17,193 nt of DNA from CAZHMN01 sp964533705 (GCA_964533705.1 CAZHMN010000065.1:1-17193), one strand, 5' to 3'. Positions 6,314 through 14,159 are shown, counted from the stretch's first letter. The notes: generated from the sequence alone by a model not told the origin. Translations and numbers: made by a program.

Positions 6314-8287
6314 TTAACCGCCAAGTCTTCCCTTCACCCAGTTCTCCAACCCGCCGACCAAGACCAATTCCTGAGCCGCCGTTCCCACCGGGCTGATGGG
6401 GTATTGCCTGCCCTCCGCTTCCAAAATGGAACGGCTGAAATCAATCTTTGCCTTGATGCCGGTTTTCACCGTTAGTTTCTCTTCGCCGAATTTGACCTTT
6501 AGGTCATTCACGAGCTCCGGCACTTCGATAACCAGAAAGCCGTTGTTCAGGGCGTTGCGCTTGTAGGTCTCCGAAAATGATCCGGCGATGACCAGTCGGA
6601 TGCCCCGGTATTTTAAAGCCGTCGCCGCCTGTTCCCTCGAGCTGCCCGAACCGAAATTGAATCCGCCGACCAGAATGTCGCCTTCCTTCACTAAGTCGCC
6701 GAATTCGGGATCGTAATTCTCCATAACCACCGATGCTTGCTGTTCGGGCGTGAAATCGTCAATGTAGGTGTATTTGCCGGGATAAATGCCGTCGGTATTC
6801 AGGTTATCCTGATGGCAGAAGATCAACTCTCCCTCGATCGTTGCTGGGAATCCCTCGATGATTTTCACGGTTCCGGGAACTGCAGCCTTCTTCGCTTTGG
6901 AGGTCACTTCCCCTTTCGGAGAACCCGCCTCGGTGATACCCGGGCCTTTGATCTGGCCCGCAATCGCCGATGCCGCCACCACCGCCGGTGACGCCAGGTA
7001 AGCCTCTGCGCTGCGCGATCCCATGCGCCCCTTGAAATTGCGGTTCGTGGCCGATATGCCCACTTCGTTGTCTTCGAGAAGTCCCTTGCCCAGACCGATG
7101 CAGGCTCCACACCCCGGCGGCAGAGCGATGGCACCGGCATCCATTAAAACCTGCCAATCCCCCCGTTTTTCGCTTTCAGCCTGTACTTCGCTGGAAGCTG
7201 CCGCCACGTATAACTCAACTCCCTCGGCAACTTTTTTCCCTCGCAGAATCTCGGCGGCTTCCGATAGATCATCTACCCGGGCATTGACGCACGAAAGCAG
7301 ATAAGCCTTGTTGATCTTTATCCCTCGCTTCCCCATTTCCGCGACGGGCGTCATGACCTTGACCGTATTGGGGCCGGAGACGCAAGGTTGCACCGAATCC
7401 AAATCCAGGTAGAGTTCCTTGGCGTATTCGGCATCGGGATCTGTGGCTAGTCTTTCTGCCTCGAGCGTTTTGATGCGCGCCGCGTTCAGGCGGGGATGAG
7501 CGCCTCTACCATCAGCGTCTGAGGGCACACCCGATAATCCTCGAGCCGCGACGTCATCTGCCCTTTTTTTAAGCCAGTTGATTAAAATCGCGTCAATGGG
7601 AAAAACACCGGCCAAGGCACCCCATTCCGTGGTCATGTTGGCGATGGTCAGCCTGGCGCTGATGGATAGATTCTTCACCCCATCGCCCGTGAATTCAACC
7701 GCGTGATTCAATACTTCGTCATGATTAAAAAGCCCACATAGGGACAGAATGACGTCCTTGCCGCTTACACCTGGTCTGAGCTTGCCTCGCAGCTCCACTT
7801 TTGCCACCGGAGGCACCTGCCACCAGGTTCTCCCAGTCGCCCAGATGGCGGCAGCGTCGGTTCTCACAATGGGCGTTCCCAGACAACCCAGGCCTCCGTA
7901 CATGTTGGAATGGCTGTCCGAGGCGACGACCATCGTTCCCGGCCAGGCGTATCCCTCTTCGCACATGATCTGGTGCCCGATGCCCCGTCCGGCCGGGTAA
8001 AAATCAATGCCCATTTCACCGGCGAAGGCCTCGATCCTGGCGTATTTCTTGAGATTTTCTTCCCCGGTATCCTGCACGTTGTGATCCAGGGCAAAGACGA
8101 TTTGTCTTGGATCGGCGACCCTCTGCGCGCCGATGCTGCGGAATTTGGGAATGACCGCCCCGGTGTTATCGTGCGTCATGACGTAGGCCGGACGGATAGA
8201 TATGTAATCTCCGCTTCTGACAATGTGTCCTTCTTCTAATCCCACCGCGTACCTCTGAGCGATCTTTTCGATCAAGGTCTGAGCCAT
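6314..8287 (-). CDS. Aconitase-superfamily hydratase of the LYS4/homoaconitase type
   Basis: 657 aa from the ATG at 8287. Both halves of a full aconitase are fused: the [4Fe-4S] catalytic part (about 1-450) and the C-terminal swivel (about 480-657). Its segments follow fungal homoaconitase LYS4 closely as I know it: VMTHDNTG (37-43), LDHNVQ, IDFYPAGRGIGHQI (94-107), ASDSHSN (122-128), TPIVRTDAAAIWATG, LTIANMTTEWGAL (213-225), ISATNRNFKGRMGS (411-424). It looks more like LYS4 than like AcnA, AcnB or LeuC/D. Iron-sulfur ligands are Cys333, Cys393 and Cys396 (GCGACIG). The swivel has GSGSSREQAATAL (546-558). The usual SCTNSR reads SCVNAR here. Reaction: reversible dehydration/hydration of a tricarboxylic acid, either homocitrate to homoisocitrate (alpha-aminoadipate lysine route) or citrate to isocitrate; with no pathway neighbours in view, the substrate is open. 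Cytoplasmic; monocistronic with its own promoter. Confidence 0.88.
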   Translation of the reverse strand: MAQTLIEKIAQRYAVGLEEGHIVRSGDYISIRPAYVMTHDNTGAVIPKFRSIGAQRVADPRQIVFALDHNVQDTGEENLKKYARIEAFAGEMGIDFYPAGRGIGHQIMCEEGYAWPGTMVVASDSHSNMYGGLGCLGTPIVRTDAAAIWATGRTWWQVPPVAKVELRGKLRPGVSGKDVILSLCGLFNHDEVLNHAVEFTGDGVKNLSISARLTIANMTTEWGALAGVFPIDAILINWLKKRADDVAARGLSGVPSDADGRGAHPRLNAARIKTLEAERLATDPDAEYAKELYLDLDSVQPCVSGPNTVKVMTPVAEMGKRGIKINKAYLLSCVNARVDDLSEAAEILRGKKVAEGVELYVAAASSEVQAESEKRGDWQVLMDAGAIALPPGCGACIGLGKGLLEDNEVGISATNRNFKGRMGSRSAEAYLASPAVVAASAIAGQIKGPGITEAGSPKGEVTSKAKKAAVPGTVKIIEGFPATIEGELIFCHQDNLNTDGIYPGKYTYIDDFTPEQQASVVMENYDPEFGDLVKEGDILVGGFNFGSGSSREQAATALKYRGIRLVIAGSFSETYKRNALNNGFLVIEVPELVNDLKVKFGEEKLTVKTGIKAKIDFSRSILEAEGRQYPISPVGTAAQELVLVGGLENWVKGRLGG

Positions 8288-8293
8288 GTTGTT

Positions 8294-8297
8294 CTCC
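8294..8297 (-). promoter_or_regulatory. Ribosome binding site supporting the 8287 start
   Basis: On the minus strand GGAG sits 6 nt before the ATG at 8287. A longer frame from 8299 (4 more residues, MENN) lacks an equally good site and would place this Shine-Dalgarno inside the coding region. Confidence 0.6.
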
Positions 8298-8345
8298 ATT
8301 TGAGAGCAGAAGCTGTTCTCATCCTATCTGATAAGTTGTGGGGAG

Positions 8346-8374
8346 AATATAGAAAGTTTTTAGCAAAAAATCAA
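8346..8374 (-). promoter_or_regulatory. sigma70-like promoter for the LYS4-type gene
   Basis: On the minus strand: TTGATT (8369-8374), 17-bp spacer, TATATT (8346-8351). The spacing and both boxes fit a housekeeping promoter, about 60-80 bp upstream of the start. Confidence 0.65.
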
Positions 8375-8458
8375 GCGGTGAAGTGATGTTGACTCGTATC
8401 TATATCAGATCGCGATAGTCTCGCCCAGTCCTCGTATGAAGGATGGACAACTTGGCAC

Positions 8459-8476
8459 TTTCATGCCTGCATGAAA
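8459..8476. promoter_or_regulatory. Perfect palindrome, candidate operator
   Basis: TTTCATGC-CT-GCATGAAA, an 8-bp inverted repeat with a 2-nt centre in the intergenic region between divergent promoters. Its size and symmetry suit a dimeric repressor or activator site; the protein is unknown. Confidence 0.4.
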
Positions 8477-8592
8477 TAGTTCGGCGGATATTTTTCGATG
8501 ATCCAATTAGCCTCCATAATTAGATATATCGCCTGCCGATCCGTTTTTTGATTTTATAATAATCGATTCTGAAATTCATATCTACTTTTTAG

Positions 8593-8621
8593 TTGACAAT
8601 TTACATTTATTGCAGTATCTT
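8593..8621 (+). promoter_or_regulatory. sigma70-like promoter for pepF
   Basis: Consensus TTGACA (8593-8598), 17-bp spacer, TATCTT (8616-8621). The predicted start near 8628 leaves a leader of about 145 nt before the ATG at 8772. Confidence 0.7.
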
Positions 8622-8771
8622 AATAAGCCAAAATAGTATGACCGGCAACCAGCCGATCTGCATCCCCTCTCCTCAGCATCCGATTGGATCTGGATCAGTG
8701 AGGTGAAATGTGGTTTCGCCGAATTTCATCCTGAATTTGGGCAGACATAAAAATAAAATAAGGGAAATCAA

Positions 8772-10724
8772 ATGAGCGCCAAAAAACTTACGATTTTCTT
8801 GATTGCCTTCTTCCTTCTGGTGACCGCTGCTTTCGCGGGAGCAGTCAAAGAACGCAGCGAAATCCCCGACGAATACAAGTGGCAACCGGGGCACATCTAC
8901 GCCAACCTGGACGAATGGCAGAAAGATTTCGACTATCTGAAGAGCAGGATGGATGATGTGGTTGCTTTCAAGGGAACCTTTGCAGGTCCGAATGCCACTG
9001 ATCCTGCCAAAAGCCTGATCGAATATAACAAACTCACCGAAGAACTCTGGCCGATCGTCGAACGACTCTGGGTCTATGTGATGTTCAATTATCACGTGGA
9101 TCTCAGCAATTCAAAATGGGCGGGACTGCAACAGCAAATTCAATCAGCCTACATCGAATTCAGCCAGAAACTGGCCTGGGTTGAGCCTGAATTATTGCAG
9201 ATTCCCCAGGAGACCATGCACAAGTACATCGAAGAGAATCCTGAATTGGAAGACTACCGCAAAACCTACGACGATCTGTATCTGCAGCAGGAACATGTCC
9301 TCTCTGAAAAAGAGGAAGAAATCATCGCCCTGTCTTACAATATTACCGGCACGGCATCCGATGTCTACGGCAAATTAACGGATGTGGACATGGATTTCGG
9401 ATACATCATTGATGATAAGGGCGATTCGGTGGAAGTGACCGATTCCGGCTGGGTAACCTGGAGAACCAATAAAGACCGTCGCGTCCGCGAGGATTATTTC
9501 AAAGCCGTTTGGGGCCGATATAAGAACTTCGGGACGACCATTGCCGCGCTGATGAATGGAAACATCAAGAAAAATATTTACATCCAGAAAGCGCGAAAAT
9601 ACGATAACACCCTCCAGGCGGCCCTGTTCAGTTCCTTCATCCCCGAAGACGTTTACATCAATCTGGTGGAAACCACGCGCAACAACCTGGGGCCCCTTCA
9701 TAAATATAACGAAATTCGTAAGCGCGTTCTGGGCTACGATCACTATCGCCACTGGGATTACTACGTCTCCCTCGCCGAAGCGGACGAGACCCGTTATAAA
9801 TGGGATGAAGCGGTGGCCATCGTTCTTGACGCCCTGAAGCCGTTGGGAAAGCAGTATCTGAGTGATATCAAAACCGCCCTAACTCCCGGAAATGGCTGGG
9901 TTGATCCCTTTGCCACCAAGGATAAGAGAGGTGGAGCCTACTCCAGTTCCTGTTACGGAGTTCACCCCTATATGCTCTTCAACTTCGACTATGATAAGGG
10001 CCTGAACCTGGAGGACGTCAGCACCATCGCCCACGAGGTCGGACACGCCATGCACAGTTGGTACTCGGAGAAGGCTCAGCCTTATCCCAATAAGGATTAT
10101 GCAATCTTCAACGCTGAAGTCGCTTCCACCACCAACGAAGCCATTCTCTCGCAGAAGCTCTTAGATGAAGCGAGAGAAGCTTATAAGAAAGCCAAGAATC
10201 CTGAAGAGAAAGAGAAAGCTAAAGAGTACCTGATCTACCTGCTGGATTCTAACCTTGGCTCAGCCCGCCAGACTTTCTACCGCCAGACGATGTTCGCCAC
10301 CTGGGAATGGGAAGCCAATAAAATGGGCGAACAGAATATGCCCCTGACCAAGGACAGTCTGAGTAAGCTGTATTACGATATCCTGACAGAATTTCACGGC
10401 CCCGTGGCTGAATACGAGGAACTGTCATCCTATTCATGGGCGAGAATACCGCATTTCTATCGCGGCTATTACGTTTACACCTACGCCACCAGTTACGCCG
10501 CCGCCATTGCGCTGGCTTCTGATATCATAGCTGAGGCCAACGGCGATAAGAGCAAGAAGGGCGCCGCCGAGCGATATATCACCTACCTGCAGAGCGGTAG
10601 CTCCAAGCACCCGGTCGAGCTTTTGAAGGACGCCGGCGTGGATATGACCACCTCGGCTCCCGTCGAGGCGTTTGTGCAATACTTTTCCGCAATGGTGGAC
10701 GAACTCGATGAGCTGACGAAATAA
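8772..10724 (+). CDS. pepF: Exported oligoendopeptidase F (M3B family)
   Basis: 650 aa, about 50 longer than cytoplasmic PepF because of an N-terminal signal peptide (about 1-23, MSAKKLTIFLIAFFLLVTAAFA-G). The mature N terminus (EIPDEYKWQPGHIYANLDEW) is the usual PepF opening. Catalytic zinc site: His421-Glu422-x-x-His425 (HEVGHAMHS), third ligand Glu449 in FNAEVAST; downstream GSARQTFYRQTMFATWEWE and the PHFYRGYYVYTYATSYAAA stretch are further M3B hallmarks. It hydrolyses internal bonds of short peptides, in the periplasm or outside the outer membrane given the signal peptide; most characterised PepF enzymes are cytoplasmic, so the export is notable. The start at 8772 has AAGGGA upstream. 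A strong terminator follows, and two peptide-transporter-family genes lie downstream, suggesting that its products are taken up. Confidence 0.93.
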   Translation: MSAKKLTIFLIAFFLLVTAAFAGAVKERSEIPDEYKWQPGHIYANLDEWQKDFDYLKSRMDDVVAFKGTFAGPNATDPAKSLIEYNKLTEELWPIVERLWVYVMFNYHVDLSNSKWAGLQQQIQSAYIEFSQKLAWVEPELLQIPQETMHKYIEENPELEDYRKTYDDLYLQQEHVLSEKEEEIIALSYNITGTASDVYGKLTDVDMDFGYIIDDKGDSVEVTDSGWVTWRTNKDRRVREDYFKAVWGRYKNFGTTIAALMNGNIKKNIYIQKARKYDNTLQAALFSSFIPEDVYINLVETTRNNLGPLHKYNEIRKRVLGYDHYRHWDYYVSLAEADETRYKWDEAVAIVLDALKPLGKQYLSDIKTALTPGNGWVDPFATKDKRGGAYSSSCYGVHPYMLFNFDYDKGLNLEDVSTIAHEVGHAMHSWYSEKAQPYPNKDYAIFNAEVASTTNEAILSQKLLDEAREAYKKAKNPEEKEKAKEYLIYLLDSNLGSARQTFYRQTMFATWEWEANKMGEQNMPLTKDSLSKLYYDILTEFHGPVAEYEELSSYSWARIPHFYRGYYVYTYATSYAAAIALASDIIAEANGDKSKKGAAERYITYLQSGSSKHPVELLKDAGVDMTTSAPVEAFVQYFSAMVDELDELTK

Positions 10725-10754
10725 CTGGAAATCAGAGGAACGAAGATAAACCTG

Positions 10755-10779
10755 AAAGGCGGGAAAAGCTCCCGCCTTT
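10755..10779 (+). terminator. Intrinsic terminator of pepF
   Basis: 10-bp stem, AAAGGCGGGA (10755-10764) with TCCCGCCTTT (10770-10779), 5-nt loop; the 3' arm runs into TTTTG. It lies 30 bp after the stop. Confidence 0.9.
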
Positions 10780-10844
10780 TGTATTGCTGTTCCAACAATA
10801 TTGATTAGAAGGCCTCTGCGAAGGTCATTTGACAAAATAAGTTC

Positions 10845-10862
10845 TATATTATCAATAATATA
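10845..10862. promoter_or_regulatory. AT-rich palindrome, candidate operator
   Basis: TATATTAT-CA-ATAATATA, a perfect 8-bp inverted repeat. A TTGACA at 10829-10834 lies just upstream but has no good -10 at 17 bp (TCAATA). The palindrome may overlap a weak second promoter or bind a regulator. Confidence 0.35.
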
Positions 10863-10888
10863 AAAACAGGAGATATTTCATTCTCAGC

Positions 10889-10917
10889 TTGATCTTATTG
10901 TTTTTTTTAATTATATT
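10889..10917 (+). promoter_or_regulatory. sigma70-like promoter for first POT transporter
   Basis: TTGATC (10889-10894), 17-bp spacer, TATATT (10912-10917). It lies about 45 bp before the TTG start of the transporter gene. Confidence 0.5.
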
Positions 10918-10952
10918 TCCAATTCAAATGAGCAAAGCGGGATCAGTAATAC

Positions 10953-10959
10953 GGAGAGG
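10953..10959 (+). promoter_or_regulatory. Ribosome binding site for a TTG start
   Basis: GGAGAGG ends 3 nt before TTG at 10963, with its GGAG core 6 nt away. There is no in-frame ATG nearby (the ATG at 10928 is out of frame), so the TTG start is the best choice. Confidence 0.65.
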
Positions 10960-10962
10960 ACT

Positions 10963-12303
10963 TTGAGCGATCTACTGGAAGCGAAAAAGGCGAAAAAACG
11001 GCATCCGCCCGGTCTGCCCGTTCTCTTTCTCACCGAGATGTGGGAGCGTTTCAGCTTTTACTGCATGCTTTCTATTCTGTCGCTCTACATGAGCGAACAG
11101 CTTGCGGGAGGCGGTCTCGGCTTCTCGACCTTCAAAACCGGGCAGATTTACGGACTCTATGTCGGCCTGGTTTATTTCACCCCCTTCTTCGGAGGCATCC
11201 TGGCTGACCGCGTCTTCGGCATCCGCAAGACCATCATCATCGGCGGCCTCTTTATGATGGCCGGACATTTCCTTCTGGCCTTCAGGCCTTTACCCTTTTT
11301 CTTCAGCGCCCTCTGCTGCCTGATCATCGGCAATGGCTGTTTTAAGCCGAACATATCGGTTATGCTGGGGAATCTCTACCGCGATATCCCCGAAAAGAAA
11401 GATGACGGCTATAACATCTTCTACATGGGCATCAATGTCGGAGCGCTGTTTTCACCCTTGGTCGCCGCCTATCTGCGCAGCCTGCACCCCATTTACGGTT
11501 GGCACTACGCCTTCGCCGCTGCCGGTGTGGGCATGATCTTCTCGCTGATCATCTTCAACGTTTTCCAGAAATACGTGCGCGCCGGAGAGAACGTCGCCAA
11601 TGATGCCGATTCCACTCACGGCCGTGAAGTCAAACTGACGCCGCAGCAGGCTCGCAAGAGGGTGATGGCTCTCCTGGTCATCTTCGGAGTTGTGATCTTC
11701 TTCTGGATGGCCTTCCACCAGAACGGTTTAACCCTAACTTTCTGGGCGCGGGATGCGACGCGTACTTCCTTGAGCCCCGAACTATTCCAATCCGTGAATC
11801 CCTTCTTCGTCTTGGCTTTTACGCCGTTACTTGTCGCCTTCTGGAACGTTCTGCGACGCAGGAAACTCGAGCCCTCCACCGCCGCCAAGCTGGGCATCGG
11901 TATGCTCCTGACGGCAGGTTGCTACGCCATCATGGCCTCTGCTGCTTTTGCCGGTGGCAACTTCGGTCAAGTCAGCGTCGCCTGGTTGATCAGCGCCTAT
12001 GCAGTCATAACGTTGGGCGAGCTGTGCCTGAGCCCGATGGGATTATCGCTGGTCTCCAAACTGGCCCCCTGGAAAATTCGCGGCATGATGATGGGAGGCT
12101 GGTTCGCTGCGACCGCCATCGGGAATTACCTCTCTGGTCTGCTCGGATCTTTCTGGGATGAACTGTTGCACAGCACCTTCTTTATCATCCTGGTGGGAAC
12201 ATCGCTCTTCGCCGCTGCAATTCTGTTCTTCACTCTGAAGTTCTTAAATCCCATCATCCATGAAGCGGAAGAACAGGCGAAAGAGTTAGCGGAGCAAACT
12301 TAG
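10963..12303 (+). CDS. POT/PTR-family proton-dependent oligopeptide transporter
   Basis: 446 aa, inner-membrane major facilitator with about 12 transmembrane helices; somewhat shorter than the common 14-helix bacterial POTs (about 490-500 aa). The family's proton/peptide motif is present on helix 1: Glu25-x-x-Glu28-Arg29-Phe30-x-x-Tyr33. The conserved lysine is in NGCFKPNIS (Lys128), the second PTR signature is FYMGINVGALFSPL (153-166), and the helix-10 glutamate is in GELCLSPMGLSLVSKLAP (Glu353). These match the residues that bind di- and tripeptides and couple protons in studied POTs, so uptake of short peptides with H+ is well supported; exact specificity is not. Start is TTG with a strong Shine-Dalgarno. 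It lies downstream of the exported peptidase but behind that gene's terminator, so the two are probably coordinated rather than co-transcribed. Confidence 0.92.
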   Translation: MSDLLEAKKAKKRHPPGLPVLFLTEMWERFSFYCMLSILSLYMSEQLAGGGLGFSTFKTGQIYGLYVGLVYFTPFFGGILADRVFGIRKTIIIGGLFMMAGHFLLAFRPLPFFFSALCCLIIGNGCFKPNISVMLGNLYRDIPEKKDDGYNIFYMGINVGALFSPLVAAYLRSLHPIYGWHYAFAAAGVGMIFSLIIFNVFQKYVRAGENVANDADSTHGREVKLTPQQARKRVMALLVIFGVVIFFWMAFHQNGLTLTFWARDATRTSLSPELFQSVNPFFVLAFTPLLVAFWNVLRRRKLEPSTAAKLGIGMLLTAGCYAIMASAAFAGGNFGQVSVAWLISAYAVITLGELCLSPMGLSLVSKLAPWKIRGMMMGGWFAATAIGNYLSGLLGSFWDELLHSTFFIILVGTSLFAAAILFFTLKFLNPIIHEAEEQAKELAEQT

Positions 12304-12395
12304 CCCAATACTGCCCGACTTTTACCGTCCCATAGTTGGGGATCGTAATGAGCTGTAAATGACAGTGAAAGGATTTTCCACGTTTTCGCAGGCAT

Positions 12396-12431
12396 GACCG
12401 ACCCGCCCGGTCTGATAGGGCCGGTCTTTTT
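12396..12431 (+). terminator. Intrinsic terminator between the two transporter genes
   Basis: GACCGACCC (12396-12404) pairs with GGGCCGGTC (12418-12426) with one mismatch and a 13-nt loop, followed by TTTTT (12427-12431). It ends 33 bp before the next start, so the second transporter needs read-through or a promoter inside this gap that I cannot identify. Confidence 0.75.
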
Positions 12432-12463
12432 GTAATGAAACGATGAAAGATGGGTGAAGTACA

Positions 12464-13972
12464 GTGATTAAATCAAAGAAGGCGGTCGAAGAAACCGGGG
12501 GAAAGAATAGAGCCTTCGGCCCCACCTACTGGAAGTTGAACGGCATCGAGATGTTCGAACGGCTGGCCTACTTCAGCGTGCGCGCCGTAGTGCCCGTATA
12601 TATCATGCAAGCGGACGATCCCGGCGGCCTGCATTTCACGGCCGCCATGAAGGGAACCATCTACGCCTGGTGGTTCATTTTTCAGTCCATCCTACCCACT
12701 TTCACCGGCGGCTTCGCCGACCGTTACGGCTACAAAAAAACCCTGTTCGTATCGGTATCCATGAACATTATCGGCTATCTGATGATGGCCAACCTCCGGA
12801 CCTACACGGGATTCTTCGGGGGGGTGATCGTCTTAGCCAGCGGAACCGCTCTTTTTAAACCCAGTCTGCAGGGCTCACTGGCCCAAAACCTGACCAAGAA
12901 GAATTCCTCGGTGGGGTGGGGGATATTCTACTGGGTAGTCAACATCGGCGCAGCCATCGGCCCCTTTCTGGCCACCAGCATCCTCGGGGATCCCCATACC
13001 CAAGCCTCCTGGCGCACCTTGTTTATAGCTTCCGCCATCGTTACCTCTTTAAACTTTATTATGCTCCTGACCTTTAAGGACGTTCCCTCCGGAGCTTCCA
13101 AGGAGGAAAATCCCATTCAGGTCTTTATTCGAACCATGAAGAACATCACCGAGCCGCGCTTAGTCGCTTGGTTATTAATCATGTCCTGCTTCTGGTTGAT
13201 GATGTACCAGCTCTGGGATCTGCACCCCAATTTCATCGAGGATTGGGTGGATAGTTCAGCAATCGCTTCTCTCCTGCCCCTCGAAGCCTGGAAAATGCAC
13301 ACTGACCGGGGCGTGATGGTGCCCCAGCAGATTCTGCTGAACTTGAACGCCCTCTTTATCATCCTCTTCATGGTACCCATCTCCTGGATGGTGCGCCGTA
13401 TGAGGGTTTTAGGTTGCATGATCATCGGCATGGCCGTGGCAACCTGCGGCATCCTGGTGGCTGGCTTTACCGGTAACGGCTGGATTCTGCTGGCAGGCAT
13501 CATCTTCTTCTCCACCGGCGAAATGATGACCGGCCCTAAGAAGAATGAATACCTGGGATTGATCGCTCCGGCAGGCAAGAAGGCGCTGTATCTGGGTTAT
13601 GTGAATATACCGGTGGGCATCGGCGGTTTTGTGGGGTCGAAGATGGCGGGCTATCTTTACGGCCACTACGGCGAAAAAGCTACGCTGGCCTTAAAATACA
13701 TGGCCGAACACACTCCATTCGGAGCCGATAAGAACTGGGACGGGTCAATCGCAACCCTGGAAGGCGCGCTGGGGGTATCTCGCACCGAAGCAGTCCTCAA
13801 GCTTCAGGAGGTGACCGGCCTGGATCCGGTGCAGGTGACCCGGCTGCTGTGGGAAACCTACAACCCTCAATACCACGTCTGGATTCCCTTCGCCGCCATC
13901 GGTTTCTTCGCCATCTTCGCTCTGGTCATTTTCAACCAGATGGCTAAAAAATGGGCCGATATGGACGCGTAA
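12464..13972 (+). CDS. Divergent POT-family transporter, second copy
   Basis: 502 aa, inner-membrane transporter of the POT/MFS superfamily. It keeps the helix-1 motif in altered form, Glu29-x-x-Glu32-Arg33-Leu-Ala-Tyr-Phe (ERLAYF rather than ERFSYY), the lysine in ALFKPSLQG (Lys132), the signature FYWVVNIGAAIGPF (155-168), and an acidic residue in STGEMMTGPKK (Glu353). It differs by a loop around QLWDLHPNFIEDWVDSS (249-265) and by a long loop near 400-450, and is not a simple duplicate of the gene before it. The substrate is probably a peptide or peptide-like compound, but this subgroup is uncharacterised to my knowledge. GTG start at 12464 with a weak Shine-Dalgarno (GGGTGAAG); the upstream in-frame ATG at 12443 runs into a stop. 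A mild hairpin follows the stop at 13983-14001. Confidence 0.88.
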   Translation: MIKSKKAVEETGGKNRAFGPTYWKLNGIEMFERLAYFSVRAVVPVYIMQADDPGGLHFTAAMKGTIYAWWFIFQSILPTFTGGFADRYGYKKTLFVSVSMNIIGYLMMANLRTYTGFFGGVIVLASGTALFKPSLQGSLAQNLTKKNSSVGWGIFYWVVNIGAAIGPFLATSILGDPHTQASWRTLFIASAIVTSLNFIMLLTFKDVPSGASKEENPIQVFIRTMKNITEPRLVAWLLIMSCFWLMMYQLWDLHPNFIEDWVDSSAIASLLPLEAWKMHTDRGVMVPQQILLNLNALFIILFMVPISWMVRRMRVLGCMIIGMAVATCGILVAGFTGNGWILLAGIIFFSTGEMMTGPKKNEYLGLIAPAGKKALYLGYVNIPVGIGGFVGSKMAGYLYGHYGEKATLALKYMAEHTPFGADKNWDGSIATLEGALGVSRTEAVLKLQEVTGLDPVQVTRLLWETYNPQYHVWIPFAAIGFFAIFALVIFNQMAKKWADMDA

Positions 13973-13982
13973 GAATTTCTCG

Positions 13983-14001
13983 GGGCGAGCTCACTTCGCC
14001 C
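13983..14001. repeat. GC-rich hairpin; relative of the 16035 repeat, weak terminator
   Basis: GGGCGA (13983-13988) pairs with TCGCCC (13996-14001), 7-nt loop, 10 bp after the transporter stop and followed by TCCTT. Its 21-base core differs at about four positions from the GGGGCGAG element at 16038, so it may be a degenerate copy of a dispersed repeat acting as terminator. Confidence 0.5.
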
Positions 14002-14047
14002 TCCTTAATATGAGAGCTTTGAAATATTGCATAAGATCGCTAAAACC

Positions 14048-14059
14048 GTCACTCCCGCG
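14048..14059. repeat. Partial copy of the ACTCCCGCG palindromic repeat
   Basis: GTCACTCCCGCG matches 11 of 12 bases of the left unit at 1235-1246 and is cut by the run of Ns that begins at the next base. Confidence 0.6.
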
Positions 14060-14159
14060 NNNNNNNNNNNNNNNNNNNNNNNNNNNNNNNNNNNNNNNNN
14101 NNNNNNNNNNNNNNNNNNNNNNNNNNNNNNNNNNNNNNNNNNNNNNNNNNNNNNNNNNN
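14060..14159. other. Scaffold gap of exactly 100 N
   Basis: A run of exactly 100 unknown bases; this round length is a conventional placeholder, so the true distance and content are unknown. It is bordered by a repeat fragment on the left and tandem heptamers on the right. Confidence 0.95.

Larger units (their letters stand above)
8300..8771. other. 472-bp intergenic region between divergent genes
   Basis: This AT-rich stretch separates the divergent LYS4-type and PepF genes. It holds the minus-strand promoter at 8346-8374, a palindrome at 8459-8476, the plus-strand promoter at 8593-8621 and an untranslated leader of roughly 145 nt. In the leader a loose stem (GGTGAAAT near 8702 with ATTTCATCC near 8723) can form. 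I see no tRNA, riboswitch or small gene that I would defend. Confidence 0.6.

Noticed and set aside
7910..8239. Plus-strand open frame inside the LYS4-type gene
   Set aside because: Antisense shadow of a strongly conserved coding region; no start signal and no recognisable domain.
8300..8592. Possible small RNA or tRNA in the intergenic region
   Set aside because: No cloverleaf, no terminator and no conserved motif was found; only scattered palindromes and promoter elements.
8673..9095. Minus-strand open frame over the start of pepF
   Set aside because: It is antisense to the signal peptide and the conserved N terminus of pepF and has no family resemblance.
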